Shown: positions 49,868-58,864, counted from the stretch's first letter. The stretch: DNA of 64,000 nucleotides from Syntrophaceae bacterium UBA6078 (GCA_002428735.1 DIXO01000028.1:97660-161659); one strand, 5' to 3'. Numbers and translations: made by a program. Notes: generated by a model not told the origin, from the letters alone.

Positions 49868-51112
49868 ATGACTGAATCGACCCTATACGAGCGATTTGTA
49901 CGCAAGCCTTTAGAGGAGGCGCTGGAAGATACTCCAGTGGTGTTGATCCACGGACCGCGCCAGTGCGGCAAGACCACCCTGGCCCGGATGGTCGGCGATG
50001 CGGCCGAGTATGAATACATTACCTTTGATGACGATGTTCAACTGGCCGCTGCCACTACAGATCCGGTCAGGTTCGCAGCCGACCTGCCGCCCAAAACGAT
50101 TCTGGACGAGGTGCAGCGGGTTCCAGGCCTGTTTCTCGCGTTGAAATCGGTCGTGGATTCCGACAGGCGGCCCGGAAGATTTATTCTAACCGGTTCGGCG
50201 AATGTGTTGCTGGTTCCAAAATTGGCCGATTCGCTGGCGGGCCGTATGGAGATCATACGCCTGCATCCCTTGTCGCAAGATGAAATCGCCGGCAAAGCAT
50301 CCCGGTTCCTTGATGTGCTGTTTGCCGCCCGGTTCCAAAACCGCAGCTTCGAGCGCCTCGGCCCCGCGCTGGCTGAACGGATTGCCGCGGGAGGCTATCC
50401 GGCGGCGCTCTTGCGTACCAAGGCCAAACGGCGTGCATCCTGGTATCGTGACTATATCGAAACGCTGGTGCAGCGGGATGTGCGGGACCTTGCCCGTATC
50501 AGCGCGCTGGATGCGATACCGCGGCTCCTCCAACTTGCCGCGGGACAAACAGCGCGGTTGGTCAATGTGGCCGAAATGGCATCGGCGTTCCAATTGAGTC
50601 GGCCGACAATTCGTGACTATGTGGTGTTGCTGGAGAAAATCTTTCTGCTGGAACACCTGCCGCCGTGGCACACTAACCGGCTGAGCCGGCTTATCAAAAC
50701 GCCTAAGCTGCATCTTACCGACACCGGTCTTGTTACCTCATTACTCGGTGTGGATGCCGAACTTCTCTATAAAAATCGGACAATGCTGGGGCAGATTCTG
50801 GAGACCTTTGTCTTTCAGGAACTCAAGCGTCAGGCAAGCTGGAACGACAGACCTGTTCAATTTTATCATTTCCGGGACAAGGACGGTGTGGAGGTGGATA
50901 TTGTGTTGGAACAGGCCGGCAAAGTGGCGGGTATCGAAATCAAAGCTGCTTCAACAGTGACGAAAAAAGATTTTCGTGGATTATTAAAGCTTCAAGAAAC
51001 GGTGGGCGATCAGTTTGTCGCCGGTGTTGTCATATATGACGGCGAGAGTGCCGTTGGTTTTGGTGACAGGTTCTATGCCGTTCCCATCCGAGCGCTTTGG
51101 GAGTCGTATTGA
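49868..51112 (+). CDS. AAA+ ATPase with DUF4143-type C-terminus
   Basis: 414 residues. The AAA_14-type ATPase domain has Walker A IHGPRQCGKTTLAR near residues 28-40, FDDD near 58, Walker B KTILDEVQRVP near 76-86 and sensor-like ILTGSANVLL near 107. The C-terminal DUF4143 part contains a winged-helix stretch (LVNVAEMASAFQLSRPTIRDY) and a PD-(D/E)XK-like ending, VEVDIVLEQAGKVAGIEIKA near 341-360. Families of this kind are frequent in anaerobes and archaea, vary between strains, and have no settled role. The base composition of its upstream DNA differs from its neighbours, hinting at insertion. Confidence 0.85.
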   Translation: MTESTLYERFVRKPLEEALEDTPVVLIHGPRQCGKTTLARMVGDAAEYEYITFDDDVQLAAATTDPVRFAADLPPKTILDEVQRVPGLFLALKSVVDSDRRPGRFILTGSANVLLVPKLADSLAGRMEIIRLHPLSQDEIAGKASRFLDVLFAARFQNRSFERLGPALAERIAAGGYPAALLRTKAKRRASWYRDYIETLVQRDVRDLARISALDAIPRLLQLAAGQTARLVNVAEMASAFQLSRPTIRDYVVLLEKIFLLEHLPPWHTNRLSRLIKTPKLHLTDTGLVTSLLGVDAELLYKNRTMLGQILETFVFQELKRQASWNDRPVQFYHFRDKDGVEVDIVLEQAGKVAGIEIKAASTVTKKDFRGLLKLQETVGDQFVAGVVIYDGESAVGFGDRFYAVPIRALWESY

Positions 51113-51530
51113 ATACGTGAAGCGACTCGCAGCCGTTCAAAACCCAGGGGACCTTATCGAGTGACACAAAAACCGGCATATTATCTGCCGCCGAAGCGAA
51201 CCGTTCCTTTGAGCGATGCATCCGGTTGTTAAAAAATTCCGCAAGGATGCCTGATCACCTCCCTTTGCCGGATTCTCCTGGCACGCAGATGGCACAAGAA
51301 ATCGGGAATTCTTTTATCGCCAAGTATTGACTCCTGGGAATGCGTTACTATTATATCGTGAAAGAACGATTGCCTTTTCTGTTGTTTTAGGATAGAAAAA
51401 CAGTAAATTCATGATAATACTGCTTGAACTCCCCGGCATCGCGCCGCGGTACGTCGGCAGAACCAAAAAGTATCCTGATTGAAGGATGCGCTCCCCAAGA
51501 GCTGAGCGTGTTCGATAAGGAGAATCTGAG
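51113..51530 (+). other. Upstream region of the oxygen-defence operon
   Basis: 418 bp with no credible gene. A promoter lies at 51327-51354, so the flavodiiron mRNA has a leader of about 165 nt. I recognise no regulator site there. Confidence 0.5.
51327..51354 (+). promoter_or_regulatory. Promoter of the oxygen-defence operon
   Basis: TTGACT (51327-51332), 16-bp spacer, TATTAT (51349-51354). No other good promoter was seen until 60453, though internal gaps of 66-98 bp could hide weaker ones. Confidence 0.6.
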
Positions 51531-52739
51531 ATGGCGAATGTCTGCAAGGCGGTTCAGATAAGCGATCACGTTTACTGGGTGGGGGCGATTGACTGGAATA
51601 TCCGCGATTTTCACGGGTATGCCACTCAGCACGGGAGCACCTACAACGCCTATCTGATTGTGGCCGATAAGATCACGCTGATGGATACGGTGCGCGCTCC
51701 CTTCAGGGAGGAACTCCTGGCCCGGATCTCGTCCGTCGTGAATCCCCGCGACATAGATTATATCGTGTCCCATCATGCGGAGATGGATCATTCCGGTTCC
51801 CTGCCCCGGATCATCGAGGAGGTCAGGCCGGAGAAGGTGTACGCCTCCGTCATGGGGGCGAAGGCGTTGAAGGAGCATTTCGGCCTGGAGGGTGTTCTCC
51901 CCCTCAAGAGTGGCGACACGCTTGATCTGGGAAACATGGGGCTCTCCTTTATGGAAACACGCATGCTGCACTGGCCCGACAGCATGTTCAGCTATCTGGA
52001 GAAGGATGGGCTTCTCTTTTCCCAGGACGCTTTCGGCATGCATCTGGCGTCCGCCGAGCGGTTTATCGATGAGATCGACGGTTCCATCCTCGATTACGAG
52101 GCGGCGACGTATTACGCCAATATCCTCATGCCGTTCTCGCCGCAGGTTCTGAAACTCCTTGATGATGTGAAGAAATCCGGACTCGATATAGGGATCATCG
52201 CTCCCGATCACGGGCCCGTCCGGCGGAGCGGAATCGATACCATCCTGAAATCCTATGAACAATGGGCCCGCCAGGCCCCCACGAACAAAGTCGTCGTTCT
52301 GTACGACACCATGTGGCACAGCACGGAGCTGATGGCGAGGGCCATAGAAGAGGGGCTTCTGGAGGGAGGCGCGCGGGTGAAGGTCATGTCAATGCACGCG
52401 TCGCTGCGCAGCGACGCGGCGTATGAGATCTTGGACGCCGGGGCTCTCGTGGCCGGCTCGCCGACCCTGAACAACAATCTGTTCCCCACCATGGCCGATG
52501 TCCTGACCTACCTGAAGGGATTGAGACCGCAGAATCTGGTAGGGGCCGCCTTCGGCTCCTACGGCTGGAGCGGGGAGGCCGCCGGGCAGATACATGGTAT
52601 ACTGGCCGAGATGAAGGTGGATCTGGTGGCAGAGCCCCTGCGGGTGAAATACGTGCCGGGCGGCGATGATCTGAAACGGTGTGTCGAACTCGGCAGGACC
52701 GTGGCGCACAAACTCAAGGAGGTTACAACACGTGGATAA
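51531..52739 (+). CDS. Flavodiiron protein (rubredoxin:oxygen oxidoreductase type)
   Basis: 402 residues. The N-terminal metallo-beta-lactamase-like domain binds the diiron site through HHAEMDHSG near residue 82-90 (H-x-E-x-D-H) and later His/Asp residues (APDHGPV). The C-terminal flavodoxin domain begins near 254 (VVLYDTMWHSTELMARAI) and binds FMN. It reduces O2 (or NO) to water using electrons from rubredoxin. The next gene encodes a flavin reductase-rubredoxin, its likely donor, with which it overlaps by 8 bp. Confidence 0.95.
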   Translation: MANVCKAVQISDHVYWVGAIDWNIRDFHGYATQHGSTYNAYLIVADKITLMDTVRAPFREELLARISSVVNPRDIDYIVSHHAEMDHSGSLPRIIEEVRPEKVYASVMGAKALKEHFGLEGVLPLKSGDTLDLGNMGLSFMETRMLHWPDSMFSYLEKDGLLFSQDAFGMHLASAERFIDEIDGSILDYEAATYYANILMPFSPQVLKLLDDVKKSGLDIGIIAPDHGPVRRSGIDTILKSYEQWARQAPTNKVVVLYDTMWHSTELMARAIEEGLLEGGARVKVMSMHASLRSDAAYEILDAGALVAGSPTLNNNLFPTMADVLTYLKGLRPQNLVGAAFGSYGWSGEAAGQIHGILAEMKVDLVAEPLRVKYVPGGDDLKRCVELGRTVAHKLKEVTTRG

Positions 52740-53451
52740 TGCAGTGGATACGAAAGCGCTCTGGGATATTTCCTATGGCCTGTATGTGGTAACGTCGATT
52801 GCGGGAGACCGGAAGAACGGACAGATCGTCAATTCGATCATACAGGTCTGCGCGGAGACGCCGCGGATCGCCGTGAGCATCAACAAGGAAAATCTGACCC
52901 ACGAGTACATTCAGAAGAGTGGCGTGCTCGCCGTCACCGTTCTCGAACAGGAGACGCCCATGACCTTTATCGGCCAGTTCGGTTTCAAGAGCGGCAGGGA
53001 CGGGGACAAGTTTGAGAAGGTTACGTACGAAACGGGCGTGACGGGGTGTCCCATCGTGACCGACAACGCCCTCTCCTCCTTTGAGGGAAAGGTGATCGGG
53101 AGCGCCGATGCCGGGACGCACACGGTTTTTATTGTGGAGATCTCGGGGGCGAAGGTGCTCAAAACGGGGACGCCGCTGACGTACGCCTATTACCAGCAGG
53201 TCAAGAAAGGCAAGGCGCCGAAAAACGCGCCCACCTACAAGGGGAGCGCGGTTCCAACGAATGAACAAGCAGAGAAGGGAAAGGAGAAGGCTATGAAGAA
53301 ATATGTGTGCGGAATATGCGGGTATGTATACGACCCCGAAAAGGGAGATTCCGAAGGGGGGATTGCCCCGGGGACTGCCTTTGAAGACCTGCCCGACGAC
53401 TGGACCTGTCCGGTGTGCGGGGCGGGAAAGGATGAATTTGAGGCGGAGTAG
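52732..53451 (+). CDS. High-molecular-weight rubredoxin: flavin reductase-rubredoxin fusion
   Basis: 239 residues from a GTG at 52732 with GGAGG 8 bases upstream. Residues about 5-160 are a flavin reductase-like FMN domain (ALWDISYGLYVVTSIAGDRK, NSIIQVCAETPRIAVSINKE). A charged linker leads to a rubredoxin, CGICGYVYDPEKGD near 192 and CPVCGAGKDEFE near 226. In Moorella the same fusion (Hrb) passes NADH electrons to the flavodiiron protein; the gene overlap here supports that pairing. Confidence 0.93.
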   Translation: MDNAVDTKALWDISYGLYVVTSIAGDRKNGQIVNSIIQVCAETPRIAVSINKENLTHEYIQKSGVLAVTVLEQETPMTFIGQFGFKSGRDGDKFEKVTYETGVTGCPIVTDNALSSFEGKVIGSADAGTHTVFIVEISGAKVLKTGTPLTYAYYQQVKKGKAPKNAPTYKGSAVPTNEQAEKGKEKAMKKYVCGICGYVYDPEKGDSEGGIAPGTAFEDLPDDWTCPVCGAGKDEFEAE

Positions 53452-53465
53452 CAGAGGAATTCTCA

Positions 53466-53978
53466 ATGGATGACGCGATACGGGAAGCTGTTCACCAGGC
53501 ATATGCGGGGGAGGCCAAGGCCGCTCTGCGGTTGAAGGCCTTCGCTGAAAAGGCGGACGCGGAGGGATATCCCCAGATGGCCCTCCTGTTCAGAGTGATC
53601 GCTTTTTCCGAGGAGATCCACGGGAAACGAGCCCTCCGTTTGCTCCGGACCATAGGAAGCACGGAAGAAAATCTCGCGGAAAGCTTTGAATCCGAAGAGA
53701 AGGTTGCCGGGGTGGCATACGGCGATTTCGTGAAGGTTGCGGAACAGGCGGGCGACCGGGCTTCATCCCTCTATTTCAGCCAGTCTAAGGACGTGGAGGA
53801 GGTGCACGCGAAGCTCTATAAAGAGGCCATGGACAACCTTCTCGAGGAACGGCACACGACCTACCATGTATGCACCGTCTGCGGGTACGTTTCCGACGGC
53901 GTGTTGCCCGATCAGTGCCCGATCTGCGGCGTGCCGAAAGAAAAATTTCAACAGTTTAAAGATGATAAAGGAGAGTGA
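53466..53978 (+). CDS. Rubrerythrin
   Basis: 170 residues. The N-terminal four-helix bundle carries the diiron ligands in EAKAALRLKAFAEKADAEG and FSEEIHGKRALRLLR-type helices, and the C-terminus is a rubredoxin-like domain, CTVCGYVSDGVLPDQCPICG near 137-157. Rubrerythrin reduces hydrogen peroxide to water. Start: ATG 14 bp after the Hrb gene. Confidence 0.93.
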   Translation: MDDAIREAVHQAYAGEAKAALRLKAFAEKADAEGYPQMALLFRVIAFSEEIHGKRALRLLRTIGSTEENLAESFESEEKVAGVAYGDFVKVAEQAGDRASSLYFSQSKDVEEVHAKLYKEAMDNLLEERHTTYHVCTVCGYVSDGVLPDQCPICGVPKEKFQQFKDDKGE

Positions 53979-53979
53979 T

Positions 53980-54459
53980 ATGGGAAGCCAGATGGAAGCG
54001 GGCGATATCTTGCAGATCGCCATGCGAATAGAAGAGAACGGAGCCGGTTTCTACCGGTACGCGGTGCAGGTGGCACAGGAGGAAAAGGCAAAGGAGATGT
54101 TCGGCTGGCTTGCCGACGCCGAGGACAAACACAAGGCCATCTTTCAGGGGATGCTCTCCCGGCTGGAGACCCGGACGCCGCCGGAAAGCTATCCCGGCGA
54201 GTACGGTTCCTATCTTCACCAGTACGCCGACAACAAGCTTATCTTTAAAAAAGAGGTGATGGACGCCGAACTGGCGCGAATCAAGGATACCCTGTCGGCC
54301 ATCGATTTCGCGATCGACCGGGAAGTGGATTCCATCCTGTACTACCATGAAATCAAGGGATTCGTCGCCGCTGATCAGCATGAGGCAATTGATAAGATTA
54401 TCACCGAGGAACGGAGACACTTCAATCTCCTGTCAAAGATGAAGGAAGAATATTCGTAG
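53980..54459 (+). CDS. Ferritin-like diiron protein without rubredoxin domain
   Basis: 159 residues from the ATG at 53980, one base after the rubrerythrin stop, with AAGGAGAG upstream. The helical repeats MRIEENGAGFYRYAVQVAQE and LADAEDKHKAIFQGML contain E-x(n)-E-x2-H ligands, and ITEERRHFNLL repeats the pattern. It is a ferritin-like/rubrerythrin-like protein lacking the rubredoxin tail, probably a peroxidase or iron handler fed by the neighbouring rubredoxins. Confidence 0.85.
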   Translation: MGSQMEAGDILQIAMRIEENGAGFYRYAVQVAQEEKAKEMFGWLADAEDKHKAIFQGMLSRLETRTPPESYPGEYGSYLHQYADNKLIFKKEVMDAELARIKDTLSAIDFAIDREVDSILYYHEIKGFVAADQHEAIDKIITEERRHFNLLSKMKEEYS

Positions 54460-54474
54460 AAGGAGGGAAAGGAT

Positions 54475-54849
54475 ATGCCGGAAGTACACCAGATCTACAA
54501 ATGTGAGATGTGCGGAAATATTGTCGAGGTCATGCACGGCGGGAAGGGCGAGCTGGTCTGCTGCGGAAAACCGATGAAGCTGTTCAAGGAAGGCGCCGTC
54601 GACGCGGCGCTGGAGAAGCATGTCCCCGTCATCGAGAAAACCGAGAAGGGTTTCAAGGTCACGGTGGGCAGTGTCGCCCACCCGATGGAGGAGAAGCACT
54701 ATATCGAATGGATCGAGGCGACCGCGGACGGAAAGGTTTACAAACAGTTCCTCAAGCCGGGGGATGCTCCCGAGGCGGAATTCTGCGTCGATGCCGACCG
54801 GATCACGGCCCGCGAATATTGTAACATCCACGGGTTGTGGAAAAAATAG
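54475..54849 (+). CDS. Desulfoferrodoxin (superoxide reductase, two-iron class)
   Basis: 124 residues, standard length. The N-terminal desulforedoxin-like centre I uses Cys10, Cys13, Cys29 and Cys30. Centre II, where superoxide is reduced to peroxide, has the His/Cys set in EKHVPVIE, HPMEEKHYIEWIE and YCNIHGLWKK. It has an AAGGAGGG ribosome site. Rubrerythrins on both sides dispose of the peroxide. Confidence 0.96.
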   Translation: MPEVHQIYKCEMCGNIVEVMHGGKGELVCCGKPMKLFKEGAVDAALEKHVPVIEKTEKGFKVTVGSVAHPMEEKHYIEWIEATADGKVYKQFLKPGDAPEAEFCVDADRITAREYCNIHGLWKK

Positions 54850-54947
54850 CGCCGCTTTCAGCGGGCTGACAGCGGAAGGGACATGTGAAGCGACGGTAGT
54901 GCCGCGGATGCGGTGCGGCACCGCGCTGTGAAAGAAAGGAGAGTACG

Positions 54948-55475
54948 ATGCAGGGAAAGAAACAACAGCTCGACGCTCTGGAGGTTGCCCTGAATAACGA
55001 ACAGAAGGAGAGGGCCTTCTATCTCGAAAACGCGAAGAGGACGAAGAACCCCGTGGGGAAGGCCATGTTCGAACAGATAGCCGATGACGAACTGGAACAT
55101 TACGAGCGGCTGAAGGAACTGCACGCCCGGTGGAAGAAAGATGAAAAATGGCCGGATACGGTGAGCCTCACGGTGAAAAAGAGCAACACCCGCGATCTCT
55201 TTGCCAGAGCGGTCGGGAAGGGCGGCACCATACCGGCGGGCGACGCGGACGATCTGAAGGCGCTCCGGATCGCCATCGACTTCGAGGCGAAGGGAATTCA
55301 GCACTATGCCGACCTGCGGGACGGATCATCCGGTGAAAAGGAACGGGCCTTCTTCGATCTTCTCAGCTCCATGGAGCGGGAGCACTTCCTGTCTCTCAAG
55401 GATACCGAGGAGTTTCTCACCGATCCCGTCTCCTGGTATCGAAAGACGGAATCCCCCGGTCTCGATGGGGCGTAA
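54948..55475 (+). CDS. Second ferritin-like diiron (rubrerythrin-like) protein
   Basis: 175 residues. Two E-x2-H helices per half: LNNEQKERAFYLENA with DDELEHYERL, and FEAKGIQHYADLRD with MEREHFLSL. It lacks cysteines for a rubredoxin domain. It is diverged from the protein at 53980. Likely role: peroxide reduction or iron storage within the same defence set. AAAGGAGAG precedes the ATG. Confidence 0.87.
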   Translation: MQGKKQQLDALEVALNNEQKERAFYLENAKRTKNPVGKAMFEQIADDELEHYERLKELHARWKKDEKWPDTVSLTVKKSNTRDLFARAVGKGGTIPAGDADDLKALRIAIDFEAKGIQHYADLRDGSSGEKERAFFDLLSSMEREHFLSLKDTEEFLTDPVSWYRKTESPGLDGA

Positions 55476-55513
55476 TCGGGGCTTACACAGTTCGCGCGTG
55501 AAAGGGGCGCCCA

Positions 55514-56074
55514 ATGAAAAAAACATTATATTGTATGGTGATAGCCGTTGTCGTATTCCTGTCTCTGTCCGTGTCTGCGGCACAGCCGCCGGCCCCCGGA
55601 GAGCCATTCCCGGCCCTGAAGCTTGCCGTCCCGGCGGAGCGCGCCCACCGGGCGTATCTCGGCCTGTCCGCAGGCGAGTTCTTCGAAGTGCCGCAGATAA
55701 AGGCCCGCGTGGTGATCGTGGAGATCATGAGCATGTACTGCCCTTTCTGTCAACAGGAAGCCCCTGTGATCAACGAGCTGTACCGCCTGATCGAGGACAA
55801 TCCGCGGCTGAAGGGGAAGGTGAAGCTGATCGGCATCGGCGCGGGGAATTCTTCCTATGAAATGAAGGTATTCCGGGAAAAATACGAGGTTCCTTTCCCC
55901 CTCATTGCCGACAGGGACTTTGCGGTGCATGCCGCGCTGGGAGAGGTGAGGACGCCGTATTTTATCGGCGTCAGGGTGGAGAAGGGAGTCTCCACGGTCT
56001 TTTATTCCAAGGCGGGGGGATTCGGCGAGGCGAAGCCGTTCCTCGACGAAATGCTCCGCTTGTCCGGGCTGTAA
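55514..56074 (+). CDS. Exported thioredoxin-fold (TlpA/AhpC-like) protein with CPFC
   Basis: 186 residues. A signal peptide (YCMVIAVVVFLSLSVSA, cleavage near SAAQP) is followed by a thioredoxin fold; IMSMYCPFCQQEAPVINELY near 77-96 holds the CxxC. It is probably a periplasmic disulfide reductase or electron carrier. The peroxiredoxin encoded next, 15 bp later, is a plausible partner. Confidence 0.85.
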   Translation: MKKTLYCMVIAVVVFLSLSVSAAQPPAPGEPFPALKLAVPAERAHRAYLGLSAGEFFEVPQIKARVVIVEIMSMYCPFCQQEAPVINELYRLIEDNPRLKGKVKLIGIGAGNSSYEMKVFREKYEVPFPLIADRDFAVHAALGEVRTPYFIGVRVEKGVSTVFYSKAGGFGEAKPFLDEMLRLSGL

Positions 56075-56089
56075 TAGGAGGAAGTATTC

Positions 56090-56698
56090 ATGAAGAGAGG
56101 CAGGATTCTGTTGCTGATACCGCTCTTTCTGGCGGCGCTGGCCCTGTCGGACGCGGGCAGCGCGTACGGCCGGTCGGAAGCGTTCAAGGGGAATATCTAT
56201 GAGACGGGGAAACTCAAGCCCGTCGACAGCGTGCTCCGCGTCACGGTGGGAGATCCGGCGCCCGATTTTACCCTCCCCGCGATCTCGGGAGAGCGGGTAA
56301 CCCTCTCCCGGTACCGGGGAAAGAAACACGTGGTGATTTCATTCGTCCCCGCCGCGTGGACGCCCGTCTGCTCGGATCAGTGGCCGGGGTACGCCATTCT
56401 CGAAGATCTTTTCAAAGAGCATGATGCCGTCCTTCTCGGGATTACGGTCGACAATATCCCAACCCTTTTCGCCTGGACGAATCAGATGGGAAAGATCTGG
56501 TTTCCCGTTCTGTCCGATTTCTGGCCCCACGGAAAGGTGGCCAATTCCTTCGGCGTGCTCCGGTCCGACGGGACGGCCGAACGGGCGATTATTATCATCG
56601 ATAAGGAAGGAATCATTCGGTACATAAATGTGAATGACATCAATAAGAGGCCGTTCCTGGAGTCGATCGTGGAGGAACTTGAGAAACTGGGTCGATAA
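56090..56698 (+). CDS. Exported peroxiredoxin (AhpC/TSA type)
   Basis: 202 residues. The signal sequence (RILLLIPLFLAALALSDAGSA) sends it to the periplasm. The catalytic motif P-x3-T-x2-C appears as PAAWTPVCSDQWP near residues 86-98, the Cys being the peroxidatic residue. APDFTLPAISGERVTLSRYRG precedes it as usual. A resolving Cys is not obvious, so it may be a 1-Cys enzyme reduced by the CPFC protein upstream. Confidence 0.87.
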   Translation: MKRGRILLLIPLFLAALALSDAGSAYGRSEAFKGNIYETGKLKPVDSVLRVTVGDPAPDFTLPAISGERVTLSRYRGKKHVVISFVPAAWTPVCSDQWPGYAILEDLFKEHDAVLLGITVDNIPTLFAWTNQMGKIWFPVLSDFWPHGKVANSFGVLRSDGTAERAIIIIDKEGIIRYINVNDINKRPFLESIVEELEKLGR

Positions 56699-56775
56699 TC
56701 ATGAACAAAAAATGATTCAGATGAGATTTATCTTTAGTGTAGCAGATACAAAATAGCATAACGAGGAGGAGATAC

Positions 56776-57117
56776 ATGGGAACATTTGCGGAAAATCCGG
56801 ATAGTCCGATTGTGGTGACCGACAGTACTATGGATGAAGCGGTGGCGAAATATCCGTTTCTGGTGGTTGACTGCTGGGCGGAGTGGTGCGGTCCCTGCAA
56901 GATGATGGGGCCGGTTCTTGAAAAACTGGCGAAAGACCATCAGGGAGATATTGTCTTCGCCAAACTGGATGTGGACAGCAATAACCGGACCGCAGCAAAG
57001 TTCGGTATCCGTTCCATTCCGGATCTTCTGGTCTTCAAGAACGGAAAGAAGGTGGGAGATATTATCGGCGCTATGCCGGAGCAGATGGTGCTCGCTAAGA
57101 TAAACGCCTACCGCTAG
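56776..57117 (+). CDS. Thioredoxin
   Basis: 113 residues, no signal peptide, so cytoplasmic. VVDCWAEWCGPCKMMGPVLE near 32-51 contains the WCGPC active site; KLDVDSNNRTAAKFGIRSIP ends in the conserved cis-Pro, followed by LLVFKNGKKV. It has GAGGAGG just upstream. Confidence 0.94.
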   Translation: MGTFAENPDSPIVVTDSTMDEAVAKYPFLVVDCWAEWCGPCKMMGPVLEKLAKDHQGDIVFAKLDVDSNNRTAAKFGIRSIPDLLVFKNGKKVGDIIGAMPEQMVLAKINAYR

Positions 57118-57183
57118 CTGTTTTGTGTGAGCCATCTCACGGGATTGTGCCTGGGCGAGAGACAAAATAAGGAGGGGAACGAC

Positions 57184-58194
57184 GTGTCTGATTTTTCAAG
57201 AAGAGAATTTTTGAAACGTTCAGTCGCTTCCGGTGTCGCGGGTGGTCTGGTCCTGACCGGGATGAATCGGCGCGCTGAGGCCTCCGCTGTGACCGAGGTG
57301 GGCACGGTGATCGATCTGACGCTGTGCGACGGGTGTGCATCGCTGCCTCTGCCCGCGTGCGTGTCCGAGTGCCGGGACAAAAACAAGGCCCGCTTTCCCG
57401 AACCGATCGAGGATATAGGGAATTACTGGCCTCAGAAGAAAAAGGAAGACTGGTCAAAAAAGAGGGGTCTGACGGACCGGCTGACCCCCTACAACTGGAC
57501 CTTTGTCCAGAAGGTGCAGGTTGAACACGATGGGCGGGACCATACCCTGTACCTGCAGCGGCGGTGCATGCACTGTGACAACCCGCCCTGCGCCGATCTC
57601 TGCCCCTTCAGCGTCCTCCACAAGATGCCGGAGGGCCCCGTCATCATCGATCACGATCTGTGTTTCGGAGGAGCCAAGTGCCGCGCGGTCTGCCCCTGGG
57701 GAATACCCGCCCGCCAGGCGGGGGTGGGGCTCTATCTGAAGATTGTTCCGACTCTTGCCGGCGGGGGCGTCATGTACAAATGCGATCTCTGTTATGACCG
57801 GGTCAAGGCGGGGAAGATTCCCGCCTGCGTGGAGGCCTGCCCCCGCAACGCCATCGCCTTCGGGAAGAAGGAGGAGATGCGCGCGCTCGCCCGCGAGCGG
57901 GTAAAAAAGATCGGCGGGTACCTGTATGGCGAGCATGAAAACGGCGGTACCTCCACCTTTTACGTATCGCCCGTTCCCTTCGAGAAGATCCACGCCGCGC
58001 TCCTGAAGGAGAAAGCGAACCAGGCGAAACCCGGTCTGCCCGGTTTTCCCGGAATGTCGGTAGGCGTGGAGAACATGACGGAAAGCGCCAACGGCATTGC
58101 CTGGACCATGGCGATTGCCCCGGTGGCGGGCATTGCAGCCGCGGTCGGCGCCGCCTATAAGACCATGAAGGGAGGTGGCGGCGATGTCGAATGA
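57184..58194 (+). CDS. Tat-exported four-cluster ferredoxin subunit (FdnH/HybA-like)
   Basis: 336 residues from a GTG at 57184 with AGGAGGGG upstream. A Tat signal (FSRREFLKRSVASG, RR at residues 6-7) directs export. Cysteine groups LTLCDGCASLPLPAC, CMHCDNPPCADLCP, CFGGAKCRAVCP and CDLCYDRV...CVEACP can hold four clusters. The C-terminus (AWTMAIAPVAGIAAAVGAAY) is a single membrane anchor. It overlaps the cytochrome b gene. The pattern equals the beta subunit of formate dehydrogenase-N or hydrogenase, but no catalytic subunit is encoded here. Confidence 0.88.
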   Translation: MSDFSRREFLKRSVASGVAGGLVLTGMNRRAEASAVTEVGTVIDLTLCDGCASLPLPACVSECRDKNKARFPEPIEDIGNYWPQKKKEDWSKKRGLTDRLTPYNWTFVQKVQVEHDGRDHTLYLQRRCMHCDNPPCADLCPFSVLHKMPEGPVIIDHDLCFGGAKCRAVCPWGIPARQAGVGLYLKIVPTLAGGGVMYKCDLCYDRVKAGKIPACVEACPRNAIAFGKKEEMRALARERVKKIGGYLYGEHENGGTSTFYVSPVPFEKIHAALLKEKANQAKPGLPGFPGMSVGVENMTESANGIAWTMAIAPVAGIAAAVGAAYKTMKGGGGDVE

Positions 58195-58855
58195 TAGAGG
58201 GAAAATAAAACGCCACGGGCTTTCCGTCATTCTGACGCACTGGCTGGTTGCACTCTCGACCTTTGTGCTCATCTTCAGCGGGTTCGGACAGATGCCGCTC
58301 TACGGGCGCTATATGGTGGACCGGATCCCCGGTCTATCCTGGGCCTCGGACTTTTCGGTTACGCTTCTCATACATTACTGGGCGGCGGCCGTTCTCATCG
58401 GTGCGGTTGTATTCCACCTGGTTTACCACGGTATCCGCCGGGACTTCGACATCCTGCCGCGGAGGGGAGATCTGCGGGACTCGGTACGGATAATCATGGC
58501 CACCTTCGGTTTCGGTGAAGAGCCGGAAAACGACAAGTACCTTGCCGAACAGCGGCTTGCGTACGTTTTTATTGCCTTTTCCCTGCTGCTGGTCATTATG
58601 ACCGGTATCCTGAAGGTGCTGAAAAACCTGCCGTCAATAAACTATTCTGAAGGATTCGCCCTCTGGATCACGTTTCTGCACAACGTCGGAACGGTTCTTG
58701 TCATCATCGGTATCGCCGTGCATCTCGGTGCCTTCATCTTCAAGGCGAACTGGCCCCTTTTGCCGGGCATCTTTACCGGTTCCATTGACCGGGAATACGC
58801 CAAAGAGCGGCATGGCATCTGGTACCGGCGGATATGCGATGACAAAGATCCTTGA
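58184..58855 (+). CDS. Cytochrome b membrane subunit (FdnI/cytochrome b561 type)
   Basis: 223 residues from the ATG at 58184, GGAGGTGG upstream. Four membrane helices with His pairs: SVILTHWLVALSTFVLIFSG, TLLIHYWAAAVLIGAVVFHL, and TFLHNVGTVLVIIGIAVHLG. This suits a di-haem b quinone-reactive subunit. It overlaps the Tat ferredoxin gene by 11 bp, so the two form a membrane electron-transfer module. Its likely partner on the periplasmic side is unknown. Confidence 0.87.
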   Translation: MSNDRGKIKRHGLSVILTHWLVALSTFVLIFSGFGQMPLYGRYMVDRIPGLSWASDFSVTLLIHYWAAAVLIGAVVFHLVYHGIRRDFDILPRRGDLRDSVRIIMATFGFGEEPENDKYLAEQRLAYVFIAFSLLLVIMTGILKVLKNLPSINYSEGFALWITFLHNVGTVLVIIGIAVHLGAFIFKANWPLLPGIFTGSIDREYAKERHGIWYRRICDDKDP

Positions 58856-58864
58856 CGGGACGGC

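Noticed and set aside
49392..51530. tRNA-Asn as the insertion point of a genomic island
   Set aside because: No integrase and no direct repeat of the tRNA 3' end was found downstream; only the ATPase gene looks foreign.
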